Assembly (NCBI GenBank): GCA_027574665.1 | Contig: CM050656.1 | Location: 15,513,501-15,577,500 of the forward strand | DNA length: 64,000 bases | Source of the DNA: Rhynochetos jubatus | Taxonomy: Eukaryota; Chordata; Aves; Eurypygiformes; Rhynochetidae | Direction of reading: 5' to 3' | Shown: piece after piece, positions 1 to 13,700 of the stretch | Numbering within the stretch: the stretch's first letter is position 1 | Layout of the letters: the number at the start of each line of letters is the position of its first letter | Program-made: the position numbers and the translations under genes | The notes under the pieces: model-generated | What the model was told of the DNA's origin: nothing | The model's input: only the letters and a program-made list of their open reading frames with translations | The model's database searches: none

Positions 1-3000
1 TGTTACAGTTTTCATTCTCAGACTTTTTATACAGTCCAAAATTCATTATATTTACTTGAGCATCTCAGTTTATATATATAGACAATTTTATTAGTTAGTT
101 GCACCTTCACATTTGTTTCATTTCTTGCCTCTAGTTTGCACATGAATAATTACTAGCACTCAGGAGTTGTTACATAGCAACTTCTTAGTTAAGAAAAAGC
201 AACAAACAAAACCAAGAAAAAAAAAGTCCAACCAATTTAAAAGAAAAAAACCCAAACTCAATCCAAAGCTGGGGGGAGGGGAAGCCTGGTGAATGACAAT
301 ATGTTGCTTTGGAATTTAAAAGCAGAGTTTAGAGTCCTGATGAAGAAAATGTAGTTACTAATGATGCAGTCTTTAAAACTATTTATGAAGAGTTAATAAG
401 TACTTTAATACAGTTAATCGATAATTACAGAATTTAGCAAATCAACAGGATTTTTTTTACTAGATCTAAAATGACTCCTACCATCTCTTGATGTACTCAT
501 GTTGAGCTCATGCTGCTGTATTGTAATTTGTGTTTAAAAATAGTGATCTCAAGTGTGTTCAAAAAGCATCAGTATCAATCCCAAAGCCTACATTAAAGGA
601 TCTCAGGTTGTTTCCAAGGTTAAATCTCATGAATTTCTGTGAAAACAAATCCATGCATATCTCTGTCTTTCTCTCTTTAATTTCTTCTGTAATTTATTTG
701 GTTTGCAGTGTTACTGAAAGAAAACAAGGAGGTTGTGTTTCAACAGCTAGAAAATATTGCCTTTTCATTATCACTTTGAGTAGGAGTAAAACTGATCAAG
801 GTAATAACTCTAGTTAATACATGAGGTAAGGCTGACAATTATGGGTGTATTTCTGAATGTTTTAGGTGTCTAACTTCTGTTTCAATCAGGGAGATTAGGT
901 GCTTTAAAAACCTTAAAAAATATAGTACTTGATAAGGATTTTTACTTAACCAAAATGTGCTTCCTCATAAATGGATGAATTTCACTCTGTCTTCATTTAG
1001 ATTAGGAAGACTAATCAAATTTAGATCACATTTGTGTCACACATGGATTATGCTGAATTAATCTTTGTTTCATTTCACTCTTGCCTTGGCTGAGTTTATC
1101 CCCTGCTACTCTTGTGCTGGTCCTGGTGCTAACCTCTGAGGGGTGTTCGGGAGCTCAGCAGAGGCAGCTTGTGTCAGGGTCAGGTTAGCTGTGCTGGGAA
1201 CCTGAAACTGCAAGGCAAATAGAGCAGGTTGGAGCTCAGAACCCTTCCTGTGCGTTCTCACCTTGAACCACCACCAACCCACTAGCTGGTACATTCCTCT
1301 TTCCTTCTCTGTGTTCCGCATAAGTTTCAGGAGAAGAGAGTTTCTCCCCCCTGCTAAAGCCTGGTTTTGTATTGGCAAATGGGTACAAAATAAATTTCCT
1401 AACTGGGGGGTTATGGAGGGGGAAAATAAAAATGACAGGAAAATTTTCAAAAGAAAAAAAGGTAGATTGAAAGCTTGGGAAGGTATGCAGCTTCTCAAGC
1501 GTTGAGCTGTCCACTGCATGGTGTCCTCAGAACATTTTATAAATGGTTAATTTCCTAGTGCTGTTGTGTTAACATTTATTCATGTTATAAATGAATAAAT
1601 AGTAGAATGAAAGGTCAAATTACTTGCCCTAAAATACAGAGGGAGTAAGCACCAGAACCCTGGTGAACATTGAGGTCCTTTCCTCCCAAACTAAGGATGC
1701 TAAAGGAAACATTATTTTAAAAATAAATTAATTCACTTACAGTCAAGTAATTTCCACTGGCATCTGTTGCATAAAATGTACTTTCATAGATGAACAGTTT
1801 TGACTAAAACCTCAGCAGGTACCAAAAAGACAGTTATAGATGTATATCTCTATATATATCTCATTTTGCATCTTACAGGTGGGAAACTATCGTGAATCTG
1901 TAGTCCTAAAAGGAATGAGTTTGGAATAATACCTGAGCGTGCAGTTACTCTGTGCAAATCAGACTGCCTTAAAAATCAGTGTGTGGGTTTTGATGTAATG
2001 GATTAGATCTTTCTCTTCTCTTTGCATATCTAAACTATTGGCAATGCATGTTTCTGTTAGTGCCAATCTAAAGTAAAATAAATATTCATGATAATTGGAT
2101 ACAGCTCCCTAAAATTAATTTAAACTTTTTCCATGTGCTTAATCTGTATTGTTTTCTGTCTCTGAGTTTGGAGGCAGCAATTCAGCAAGCTCAGAGAACA
2201 ATTACCTTCTCAAAGAATTTTTTCAATCAATTAACTCAAATTTAAATCTTCATCTGATTCTGGAGGTAGAATTGTCTGGCTAATTCATGAAAACTGGAGC
2301 TTACTTGAAATGCATCAGCAACACTGGTCAGTTTGCTGCATGAGCTTTGGGGACATAAAGTAGATATCCCGGTTTCCTGATGGATTCAGTCCCAGAAGTG
2401 GTCTGCCCCCCTCGTTGAATGGTGGGTGCTCCTCTGCCACCCCTGCAGCCCTGTGCTGCCGTGAGACGCGGCTGGGCCAGATGGTTTCCCAGGCCTGGGG
2501 GTGGCACAAGGGGCTGAGCACTGATGGGGACATGGAGGAGAACACAGGACTACCCCTTTCTGTGGCAGTGCAGTTTTATGATGGATCATATTAACTCTGA
2601 AACTGTTTTCTCAAGTCTCCCGTTGATGTCCTAGTTTCTATGAAACATCACTTTTCTGTCCCAAGAGACAGGTATTTTTAAAAGTATTGATGTGCTTAGA
2701 GGCATCAACTGCTTCGTTGTAGGTGCGCACTGTAGGTTCTGAGGTGTTAGGAAAAGTGTGTTTATGGATGCCATTAGGCATTGTATCTGCATTTTAGGTG
2801 CCTAAAATCTAGTCATGGGAGACTAGGACAGTGGTGTTTTCCAGCTCTTGTTTCTGCTGGAGTGCACTAACCCCGGGGAAATGGGTAAATAGCAAAGACC
2901 AAATAGCATCTTGCACCCAGGAATTTATTTCAAGCCTCTGAATAACTCACCTTGTTCAAGGGGTCACTTCTTTAGGCGACTCCTAGACCAAGAAAAACAG

Positions 3001-6000
3001 GATTTCTCGGAGAATACCTCCAGGCCAGGTAAGGCCCCAGACCTTTTAACTCTGATTTTCATTATAATGGCTTCCCCTGCCCAGGCATGAATAGACATCT
3101 GGGAAACTGATCTGTTCATCCCGCAGTAGCCTGAATGGAAAGTCAAATCAGCCATTTCTTGTCTTTCTGATATTTGTTGTAGCTGTTTCATAAGTTTTAC
3201 TGTGAGATTTATGAGCTCAACTGGGATTGATCATGTGGAAAAAAACTGAATTCATAGAGAACTGGACACTTTAATGAAAACATGATTTTTCTTTTTCTTT
3301 TCCAAAGCTTGTAATGTAAAAATGTGCCTCTAAATGAAACAAATGGGAAATATCTGTAGTGAATTATTTCCTCTTGGAAAAAGTGACTTACAGAGTAATG
3401 TTTATGACATCATATATTAAACACATATTCTTAAAAAAAAAAAAAAGAAAAAGTTGCTCAAATAAAACTTCAGTGTATCATGTTAAGCAAATTCAATTTC
3501 TATATCCTGTAATTCAGATTTACTATTGGCCTTTAGTACTATACTGTGTTATGTCATATAACTGCAATATCATGATTATTTGAAGGATAGTTTTGTTTAC
3601 TAGCTTTTTTGCTAGAATGCATGTTTCTTTTGGATCAGCTTTAGAACATCAAGTTTACATTCATACTCTGTTATTGTAGAATATGTATATATGTGGAGGT
3701 AGAGATTGAGCTATTGAAACAAACACTTCCATTGTTTTCATCATACTTATGTCTCCTGTGGTCAATAATATCTCCTTTTGTTACATCAATAACCAAGAAG
3801 TATTTAAACACGTTAGCAGTTCAATTCTCTTTCTAATTCCTAGTTGTCACTATTCTGAAGTATCTTCTCATGATTTGTTCATTTATTTGGCCAGCTCTTG
3901 GTCCAAGGCACAGCATTCTTTATATACAGTTTGTCCTGCACCATGTAGAAGAGGCTAGATGTATGCAGGAGGTAGTACATTCCTTTGGGATGTATAGGAA
4001 ACATTTAACACAATTCAAAAATAAAATCTTGCTGTTAGTTTAAGAAACATGAACCTATGTTCTTTCACCTCCTAACAATGGATGTGAATTTGAACAAAGA
4101 AATTGGATGTTAAAGCAGTACCAAAAATACAGATTTGTTGTTTGTCACTTTTGCTTAAGATTCAGCTGGAGGGACCTGCATTTTGCGGTAACCAAACTGA
4201 TACACAAAACAGTAATAGTCAGTAATCTGTAAAAGGCATTCTAGATGCTAGCCATATTATTCATATGTTGCATGTGACCGCCATGAAACACCAAAAAGAG
4301 GCATTAGGTAATAAGTAAGCTATGTATATGCTGAATACTTCTAAATAGGTAAGATTTGTAATCTGGAGTTGTACATTGTAGTAAATCTTGAATCTCATTT
4401 GAATGAAACCTGATGCCCTTGTGCAAGGAGAGTGGAGGTGTCCTGCTTAATTGCATTTTTTAGAAATAAATTTACACTCCAGAAAGCAGGAGGTAAAAAT
4501 ACAAAGTTCCACAACCATATTTGATATGACTAGTGCTGGAAATTATGGAAGGCAGAGATGCCTGATAGGAGCCTAAGATATTCCACTTTGATTGAAGAGA
4601 GAGGAAGGTAGCCCTGAGCAAGTGCTGGGAGCAGCCCTGGGGGGACTCCATCTTTAAAAAAGGAACAGAAGAAATATAGCTGCAAGTAACTCTCTGAAGC
4701 AAGTTAGCTATGGGTAGAGGAGGAGCTCAAAAACCTGCCAAGTGAACCTCGACAGCTCAAGAGCGAGGAAGGGTTTCCTCGTGAATCAAGCTCTACAATT
4801 TTGGTATCCTATTTTACGCTTCTTTCTTAACTCTTCCCAGTTTTGAAATCAAGAATGACCCTTTTACACATTTCAATTTTTGAAAATATTATTTGCCCAG
4901 GACATTGGGCCAGCAGCAATGGGATGCATTTCCTGCTAAGTTGCTAGCATCAGCCTGGTGAGTAGTATTGTCAGGCAGAAGGAAGATGCTCCCCTGGCTG
5001 TTGCCCGCAGGCAGCAAGGTGTTCCGTTTGGCGAGGGGCACATAGATGTTCCAGCAGGGTGGGACAAGAAAATACTACTTATACGGGAAAACCTGCAACC
5101 TCTCAGCCCAAATAATTGTGCTCGAGAGAAATTTGTAACGAGTAATACACAGTTTCTCACACAAGATTAAAATAATGAAAAACAAATTTTGTACAGATTT
5201 TCTGGTTAATTTTTTGAGGTTGAGAATATTTGGCAGGTGTCAGAGGGTGAAATGGAAGCCTCTAGTTGCCACTCCAGCTTTCTCCACAGTGACATGCTTG
5301 AGGGGGATTGATGCACAAAGACCAAAGATAAAAACATTTAGCACTATGAATACAGTGTACTTCTAAACAAAATGTAAAAACAGCTGAATTAACACTACAA
5401 TTAAAATATTTGCCTGTAATGTTTATTTTCTGTATTGTAGCTAGTCAGATTATTGATGCTGCACAGGGTTAGAAATGGTCACGTGTATCTCGCATCTCTC
5501 TGAATTGGGTTGTTAGGCGTAATAATCTCATGAGAGATCTGAAACCTCTCAATTCCTTATCATCTGCAGGAGTTTCATTTTCTTTCTAATTTCCCCTTCA
5601 GCTGTTGTTCTCCATTTCTGGCTTGTCTGCCGTTACAAAAAAAAAATTTTAGAACTCATTTCTTGTTAATCCCTTTCTTTGCAGTGTTTCCCTTTGGGGC
5701 AATTCTTAATCTCCCAGAAGCATCAAGGCATTCAAGTTAATGTTGGTTTAGTGGCCGGTCTGGATAAGACAGCATTCTTTAGCACATGTTCTTGTATCTT
5801 TTTTTCCCCCCCGCTTCATGCAGTAGGATTGTGGATTTCTAGAAAGGTTTGAAGTTGAGGCTGCAGATGTGTTCAGCTGGTAGTCTCTGCCTCCCACCAT
5901 CCATCCCTATTTCCTTGCCAATTCAAACAGCACTTTCCAGATTTTCTTAATGAAATTCATTTCACCTTACTCAGCCTAAAGTGAGTAGTAGAGGGATGTA

Positions 6001-6718
6001 TTAATTTAACCTAGAAACTTGATCTGTGAGTTATCTCAGATCTATCAGCCTAGGTGCTTGTTGGGACTTGGATCTGAAGCACAGGAATGGAAATTTCTTG
6101 CCAGAAATCTTAACTGCAGTCTCTAGGCATAGCTAGCATTGTCGACATATGAAAAAATTAAGTTGTCTCATTACTTTTCACTTTGCAGAGGTGAGAAGTG
6201 TCAGCACCTTCCCACAATGAGTAGAAGTACTCAAGATTAGGTTTATTTTTTTCTTATTACTTAAACCTAATCATTTCCTCAGGTGCTTATTATTTTTTGT
6301 CGTCTTTGCCCGTTTAAGACTCCCACTGAAATAAATAAGAAGCCATGCTGTGCATCTGGGGACAGTGCTTGCCCCTTTGGAAGTGTTTTGCTGTAGGGTC
6401 TCTACTGCTGTGGTAGAAGTTTTGTAATTTGAAATACCTATTACTCTGCCTTTTAAAACATAAGAGAAGTAAAAAAAAAAAAAAAAGACATGACTGAAGT
6501 TTTTTGATCTGTATGGGGAGTGTGGTTCTCTTGTTAACATTGTTAATGCAGTGAGTAAGGAAAGAACCTGACTGAAACAAATATACATATTGGTAAAGCT
6601 CAAAATAATTGTCATCAAGGTAGTACAAAATAGTCACTGAGATATAGTTTATTTTTCAAACTAAGACGTCAACTTTTTTTTTAATTTTTATTTTTGTTTT
6701 GACATAATTATATATGTT
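1..6718 (+). other. ADGRL2 upstream intron, segment 1
   Basis: This is AT-rich intronic DNA with no supportable exon. It holds poly-A runs at 3433-3452 and 6471-6486, a perfect 10-base-arm hairpin at 1574-1600, and a GC-richer pocket around 2384-2540 in which open frames occur on both strands without splice or codon support. Nothing else was recognised. Confidence 0.8.
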
Positions 6719-7761
6719 TGTATTGGGTTTTCATGGCAAGGTTTGGGAGGGAGTGGGGGGCTACAGGGGTGGCTTCTGTGAGAAACTGCTAGAAGCTTCC
6801 CCTATGTCTGATAGAGCCAGTGCAGCCACCTCTAAACCAGACCTGCTGCTGGCCAAGGCCGAGCCCATCAGTGATGGTGGTAGCACCTCTGGGATAACAT
6901 ATTTAAGAAGTGGGGAAAAAACCTAACTCTGCAACTGCAGCCAGAGAGAGGAGTGAGATGATGTGAGCGAAACAGCCCTGCAGACACCAAGGTCAGCAGA
7001 GAAGGAGGGGGAGGAGGTGCTCCACGCGCCAAGCAGAGGTGCAGACCATGGTGAGGCTGGATGCGCCCTGCAGCCACGGAGGGTCATGGGGGAGCAGAGA
7101 CCCAATTGCAGCCTGTGGAAAACCCCACGCCAGAGCAGAGGGATACCCAAAGGAGGCTGTGAGCCCATGGGCAGCCCGCGTTGGGCCGGGCTTCTGTCAG
7201 GACCTGGGCTGGAGCAGGCTGCTGCTGAAGGACTACAGAACGTGAGAGGGACCCACACTGGAGCAGTTCATGAAGAACTGCAACCTGTGGGAAGGACTTG
7301 TGTTGGAGAAGTTGGTGGAGGACTGTGTCCTGTGGGAGGGACCCTAGGCTGGAGCAGGGGCAGAGTGTGAGGATCCTCCTCTGAGGAGGAAGGAGCAGCA
7401 GAGACAAGGTGTGATGGACTGACCACAACCCCCATTCCCCCTTCCCCTGTGCTGCTGGTGGGGAGGAGGGTGAGAAATGAGTAGCAAAACTGGACCTGGG
7501 AAGAAGGGAGGGGTGGGAGAAGGTATTTTAAAAAACGCTTTTATTCTTCATTACCCTACTCTGATTTGATTTGGCAATAAATTATTTCCCTAGGTTGAGT
7601 CTGGTTTGCTCATGACAGTAATTGCTGAGGGATCTCCCTGTCCTTATCTCAACCCATAAGCCTATGCTTATATTTTCTCTCCCCTGTCCAGTTGAGAAGG
7701 GGAGTGATGGAGCAGCTTGGAGGGCACCTACCTGGCCTCCAGCCAGGGCCAACCCATACCA
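6719..7761 (+). mobile_element. Solo LTR of an avian endogenous retrovirus, probably ERVL-type
   Basis: This is a fossil long terminal repeat of about 1.04 kb, with no internal retroviral region beside it. It begins TGTATTGGG and ends near AACCCATACCA. Internal landmarks are a TATA-like CATATTTAAG near 6898, a GC-rich transcribed part containing about three diverged copies of a unit of roughly 45 bases near 7237-7355 (each with a GTGGGAGGGACC-like core followed by CTGGAGCAG), and AATAAA at 7576-7581. From memory this matches a family abundant in neoavian birds; the exact family name would need a repeat library. No clear target-site duplication was seen, so the ends are good to a few bases. 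It lies in the same orientation as ADGRL2. Divergence from the remembered consensus suggests an old insertion, not a recent one. Confidence 0.8.
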
Positions 7762-10700
7762 CATTACCAGCATTTCAGTGAAGATGACATATCCTGGAAC
7801 AAAACACACCATTTATACAGGCTGTTGAAAACTCAGGTCTCAAATTATTCTGACTTCAGCAGTATGAATTACACATATAAGCAGAGCCTTTAACATAAAA
7901 TGACTGCAGCACTGGCATCATCTTTCATCTCCGTTCCCTCCCCTGTCTCTCATTTACTCCTTCTTTTTGAAAAGGTCATATCTGTTAGTGTAAATGGTCT
8001 TGTACCAATAATAGTAGAAGGGAAAGGCAAAGGAATCTGTCATGGAGAATTATCAATGTTTGTTGTGTTGTCTATATTTCAGTTGTTATTAATTAGGTTA
8101 ACAAATCCTTCAACTACTAAGAGTAGTAGAAAACTGAGATTATACTCATTTGTGATTAAAATAAGTCAGCGTAACCACTTTAAAAAGCATCCTACCTTTC
8201 TTCTCCACCCTTGGGACCTGTTTCCAACCTTAGTTTGCCCCTCCCTACAGAAATGTGGTCTGAACCCTGATCAGTTATGCAGCATGGGTGATCCACTTGC
8301 ACTGGTTAAAAAAAAACCAAAACAAAAACCAAAAAAAAACCCAAAACCAACCACAACAGCCCACACCACAAAACACCTAACCAAAACAAGGGAGGAGCAG
8401 CAAAGATGAAAGCCAAAACTATTTTTTCCCCCCTTTTTTTTTGTGGTCATGCTCATTTATGTCATTTGAAAAGACACCTTGGTCTTTTTAAGCTCAGTTT
8501 GTAATTGGAGAATTGGATTTTCCCAGTCCAACAGGATATGAGAAGATGAATTCAAGGATAGAACCCATGATATTTCTTACTTCCCCTTTTAGGAGGAAAT
8601 GAGGGATTTTTATGATCCTTTTTATTTAAGGAGAGAAATAGAACCCAGGTTGGATTTGATGTTATAACTATTCCCTTGCTTATAGTTTAAGGTATTATCA
8701 GATTTTATAGGCAGATTTAATTTCCATGGAGTAAAATCGGTGCTAATTTCAACATGTGGCAGGCTACTGTAATGTTATTTCTTTTGCTGTTAAACAATTT
8801 TTTATTCCGTTCTACTATTTGATTATTTTTACTGTAAACCCACAAAACAGCTGCCATAATGCAGAGATTAAAATTATGCTTTAGAAGAATGATAAAGTGT
8901 TAAACTACTTTGATATTTTGGGCAGCTAGATTTTACTTATTTGACTGAAGTTGTTAATTCAGCTCAATAAAAGCCATATCCACATGACAGATGTAGATGT
9001 CAGAATGCCACAAAGGGTTCCCCATCTTTGATTAGAGGTGTTACTATGATGTTAAACCCAGATTACAAGAGCATCTTAAATTCTATTGATTCTGTCATCC
9101 TTCTTTCTAATGTGCTGTTCAAAATCAATGTTTAAAAAAAAAAAAAAGAGGCAAAGACTATATTCCCTTCCCTAGAGCTGGTGGTTTCTCTGTAAGCTAC
9201 CAAGAGACAGTTCCCATGTCTTTCAGTCAAGAAAGGACTCGAAACAGGGATTTAGTCTGACTGGGCTGTCTTGCTTTAAGTTTCATTTTGTTATACATGC
9301 TTCACCCATCTTGGGACGTTGTATCAGAGCATGTGCTTGGGGGATGCAGCTGTCAAGCGTTATTCCAGATAAACAGAGCCCCAGCTACATCCTATCAGAG
9401 AAACTGTCCAGAAAATCAGATACTGCTTCTTACGGGGTTAGCTTGACTCTTGCTTACATGAGGCACAAAAGAGTTTACAGAGAGCGAGCGCAGTACTTGG
9501 CAGGTTTGGACTGGTTGCAAATTCATGAATACTCTGTATTCTGTCTTTGTTTAAAGCTTAGTCCTTGTGACCCCCAGCGTTTGGTTATTCCCTTCCCTTT
9601 CGATTACCTTGCTCTTCTTTTCTCAGGAAGATAACAACAGTAATTCTCGTATGCAAATGATACAATTCCTAATGGCAGTATTCTTTAAAAGACAATCGGT
9701 AGTATTTTAGGAATAAGAAGAGAGTAAAGAAAGAAAAGGGCTGTCAGCGTTTATGGGAGTAATCCTGCAGAGGACAGGTCATGCACAGTGGTTGAATCTT
9801 TTCTTTTATGCCTGTCTCCCAGTGTGTTCTGTTTGAACCTTAAGTGTGTAACCTTAGAAGTAATAGTTAAAGTCACAACTTATAGGATAAATATATGTAT
9901 TAACTTTTAGCATTCGAAGGCAGAAGTGCAGTTAGGAGGGGCAATGTCTACTGCACTGAGCAGCATGTTTTACTTTTAATGTATGTGGTTTAAATCTTCA
10001 GATTCTCTATCCTGCACAGAATAATAAAATTGGAACCAAATGCATTTTTTATCTTAAAAGCAAATATTAAAAATAATCCAGTTTAATTTTTTGAAATTTC
10101 TTTTACATAGGAATTCCGCAGAAGCATAATTTGTATGTTATGTACTGTGACTTGGCCTTTATTGAATTTCAAATTTTTATGCTTCTAATGGATGATTTAA
10201 ATAGAAATTAAGAGAAAACGATTCTTTTCTTAGCCCCTCTCCCACCTTCCCCCCGAAGTAGTTGCTGGGAAAGAGGGAATAGTCTGAAAATACCATCTTG
10301 TAATCATGAATTAGAATGAGTTATGCCAAGTAGCTTTGGAGGCCATTTAGTATTTCAGAAACACAGCAGGGGAGCTTTTTTAAAAGACATAATTAAAAAC
10401 AACAGATGATATAGGCTGTTATGGATCTTAGGTCCCAGGCTTCCACAATAATTTAAGTTCCTCTAAAATACTTCTTGCTGCTGTTGCCTATTAGCATTTG
10501 GGCGATGTTTCCCTTTAGTCAGTATATTGGAATGGGGAGTTTTCAGTAGGTTGCAAATGTTTTGGTCACTTCCATAGCATTTTGGTCAAATATTGTTTGG
10601 TTGGTTTTAGATAATAGACCTTTTGAGAGAATATTTGAATAACACTAATGATTTTTGCTGTTTTGAAAACTTTACTTTAGCTAGGAGAAAGACCATACCG

Positions 10701-13700
10701 TACCAGTGTAAGTGAAGTTACTTCTATCGTTATAACTTACAAAATCGTTCAACTGACTAAAGGTCAGTATTTTTCTTCACTAGTTACCAAATTGTACGTG
10801 AATTGTTTACAGTCAGCTCTCTACTGCTTTAGACACAGAGCACCATGCTTTAAAACAAATCTGCATAGCTACACAGGGATATATCTTAGATTTCATCGTA
10901 GTATCAGCAGTTTTTACTAGGAACTGCAGTATTTGGTGGAAAATTTCTTTGCCACTAACAATGAAGATTAATGTGCATCTTTGAAAAACAGAGAACACAA
11001 AACTATACATAACATTTTTAATACTGTAACAATATTCCTGAAAAAATGTTAAATGGGATTTTAAATTGTAACTTTATTCTTTACAGATCAACAGTGGAAT
11101 AAGGAATCATTATATACTGTCCTCTAAATTTCAATGACATATTCACTGCTGTAGGCAGGGGTCAGTAATGCTGTGACACCAACCATTAGCATTTTTAAAC
11201 AGGATATTGTCTAATACAGTTTATAGCTTCATTCCCTGTACCATTAAATAAATAAAGCATTCAGTGTGTGCATCAGTGCCATCAAGCATGAATACCCTGG
11301 TGGACTGGGAATTAAATGCCAAGTGAGGTTCAGAAGCAACAAAGGCTGAATAACACTCAGCAAATGTATACATATTAGGTAAGGAACAGTGCCCCTGATG
11401 CAGAAGAAATTGAATAAGCACCTTGCAATGTCTAGATGGAGCATAGAGGCTTCTTTTGTTTGTCTGAGCTGCCATCGCTGACCTAAGCAGAATATTCCAT
11501 TACTGAATGAACAGAACAATAGTTTATTACAGGTAAAAGGAAATCTTGGGATCCCAAATTCTTCTGTGCTATTATACAATTAGGCCTGATCATTGTACAA
11601 TCTGTAGCCCCTTGGGCCACATGGACTGGTAAAACATATTTTGCAATATGTTCTCTTAGCAGGCAAAAACTGTTATTGCAGTTTTGCCAGATTTTCTTTT
11701 CTTAAAATTCACTTACAACTTATATACTTAGAGTTAATGAATAACTGTAACTGTCCTAATTGTGCTACTTTCCCTGTTTCTAGTAGTTCAGTTTGGTTCT
11801 ATGAAATACTCTGCTTTTTCCAAATACAAAAATGTATAGGTAGGTGACAGTATTGTATTCTGGTTGACCAGCATGAAGTTAAGCCTTTCCTCATCTAATT
11901 TAAACAGTTTTTCTGAAAATATCAATTATGTTTTATGATCTAATATAAATGTAAAACAATGTGTCTAGCAAAAGTTCCCAGAGGCTGAATATAGTTGTTT
12001 CTTTCTTGGGTTATGTTTGAACAGTTCCCATAAAGAGACATATTTTTTGTAAATACTTAAATTGGTTATTTTCATGATTATAGTTTGGCTTTCTTCATAT
12101 TACCCTGTAGTGTACAAATATCCTAGAGATATTATTTTTTTACTAAGATTTAACAGGACCGATTGCTTAAAAGTTACCTTCTTTGCTTTGCTTGCCTAAA
12201 GAATAATGAGTTTTTTCGCTGATCTAATATAGGTCATTTTATTTTAGCATTAAAGTATCCTCTATAAGCAACTGAAGTGAAGAGGCAAACAATGTATTAT
12301 AAAATCTTTGTTAAAACAGAATAGCAAAAAATAAATAGGTGACTTCCTGAAAAGCTGAATTAAGGGATAATTATTGCTTTGGATGAGTAGTTACCCGGAA
12401 TGCTAGAGTACTGATAAGTGTCTGTTCCTGTAAAAATTTTTTTCTTCTGTCTTCATATATAAAAATTAGGTTGGTTGTAACTCTGTCAGTGAGTTGAAAG
12501 AATAATTGCCAATAGTTAGAAGGAAAAAGCGTGGTTATGACAGAATATTCTCCTCAGTTACTTAAATGTGTTCTGCAAAAAGACATTCAACAGCCAAAAA
12601 AAGTATGTGAATTGCCTGAATTGATGGGAATTAAATAATGAAAATTAAATGAAATTTGTTTTGGAAATAAAAATGGAAAAAAATCAATAATGCATCAAAC
12701 TGTCATAAGAGGCTATTCAGTTTCTTGCATAGTTTTAGTAATTTATCTCCTGAACTAAACTGGTGGATGTGCTGATATATGATACTACACACTTACCAAA
12801 TTCCGTAATTTAATCCACACTGTAACTCAATAGCCTTTTGCCTAAGATGTTGTAATCTCTTTAGGATGTGCTTATCCATGAAAGTAGAGCCTACCAGCCG
12901 CTGTGAGACTACATGTGAGCGCAGAATTTAGTACCCATTTAAGTAGTCTGATGCCCTTTTTGTTAGTAGTTTAACAGATCTGATACTGTAAGATTTTGTT
13001 TCCTTAAAAAAAACCACTGAAATGAAGGTAAAAAAATTAAAACATCATGGTAGTTGTTTTATTCCTGCAGGTGAGAGATTTCAGACCAGATCCTCATTAA
13101 ATGAGAATAAGTTTAATTGCAGTGACTTCACTAGCCATGAATTCAGTGCTAGCTTTCTCTTACTAAGATTTAGATTTATGACTTTGTGTAAATATCTCTT
13201 GCTTTCCTGATAGTCTGAAAATACACATATTAAACCCTAGAATTGACAAGCATTTAGTACCTCCACTAATTCCTACCTCTGTTTGTATGTTCAGAGCTAA
13301 CAGGTACATAAACAGGTATAATGCTGGGTACTTTAAGGCTTTCCTGTAATCTCTTTTAATGCTCTTTATTTGTGAATTGGATAACAGCACAGAAAAGGTC
13401 AAGCTGTTGTCTTTTGATTACTCACTCAGGAGAGTGTCTTTGGCCAGTTACAGTAGGTTTGCATCTGTCGTATGAAAAAGGTACTAAGCATTCCATCAGT
13501 CTCACAGCAGTTTTGAAAGTTTGATTCAGACGTATAAACCCAGTTACTTGTGTGGTAGTAATGAGGGGTGGGTGTTGATAAAGATTATAATAAACCAAGA
13601 CATATATGATTAAGACTGTTCACTGCCTAACAAGTGTTGCAAAATGAACAGCTGCAGAGCAGGAAGAAAATTCAGGTCCTCCATATTCTCTCATTTTAAT

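Noticed and set aside
1106-1519. 137-codon minus-strand frame with overlapping frames on both strands
   Set aside because: No family resemblance, no supporting splice signals and no convincing codon pattern.
6923-7428. Overlapping open frames on both strands near 7 kb
   Set aside because: They lie wholly inside the GC-rich part of the solo LTR and are by-products of its composition.
7900-8409. Longest open frame in the window (169 codons, +)
   Set aside because: Its end is translation of the A/C-rich tract (K/P/T-rich), there are no splice or promoter signals, and no family resemblance was seen.
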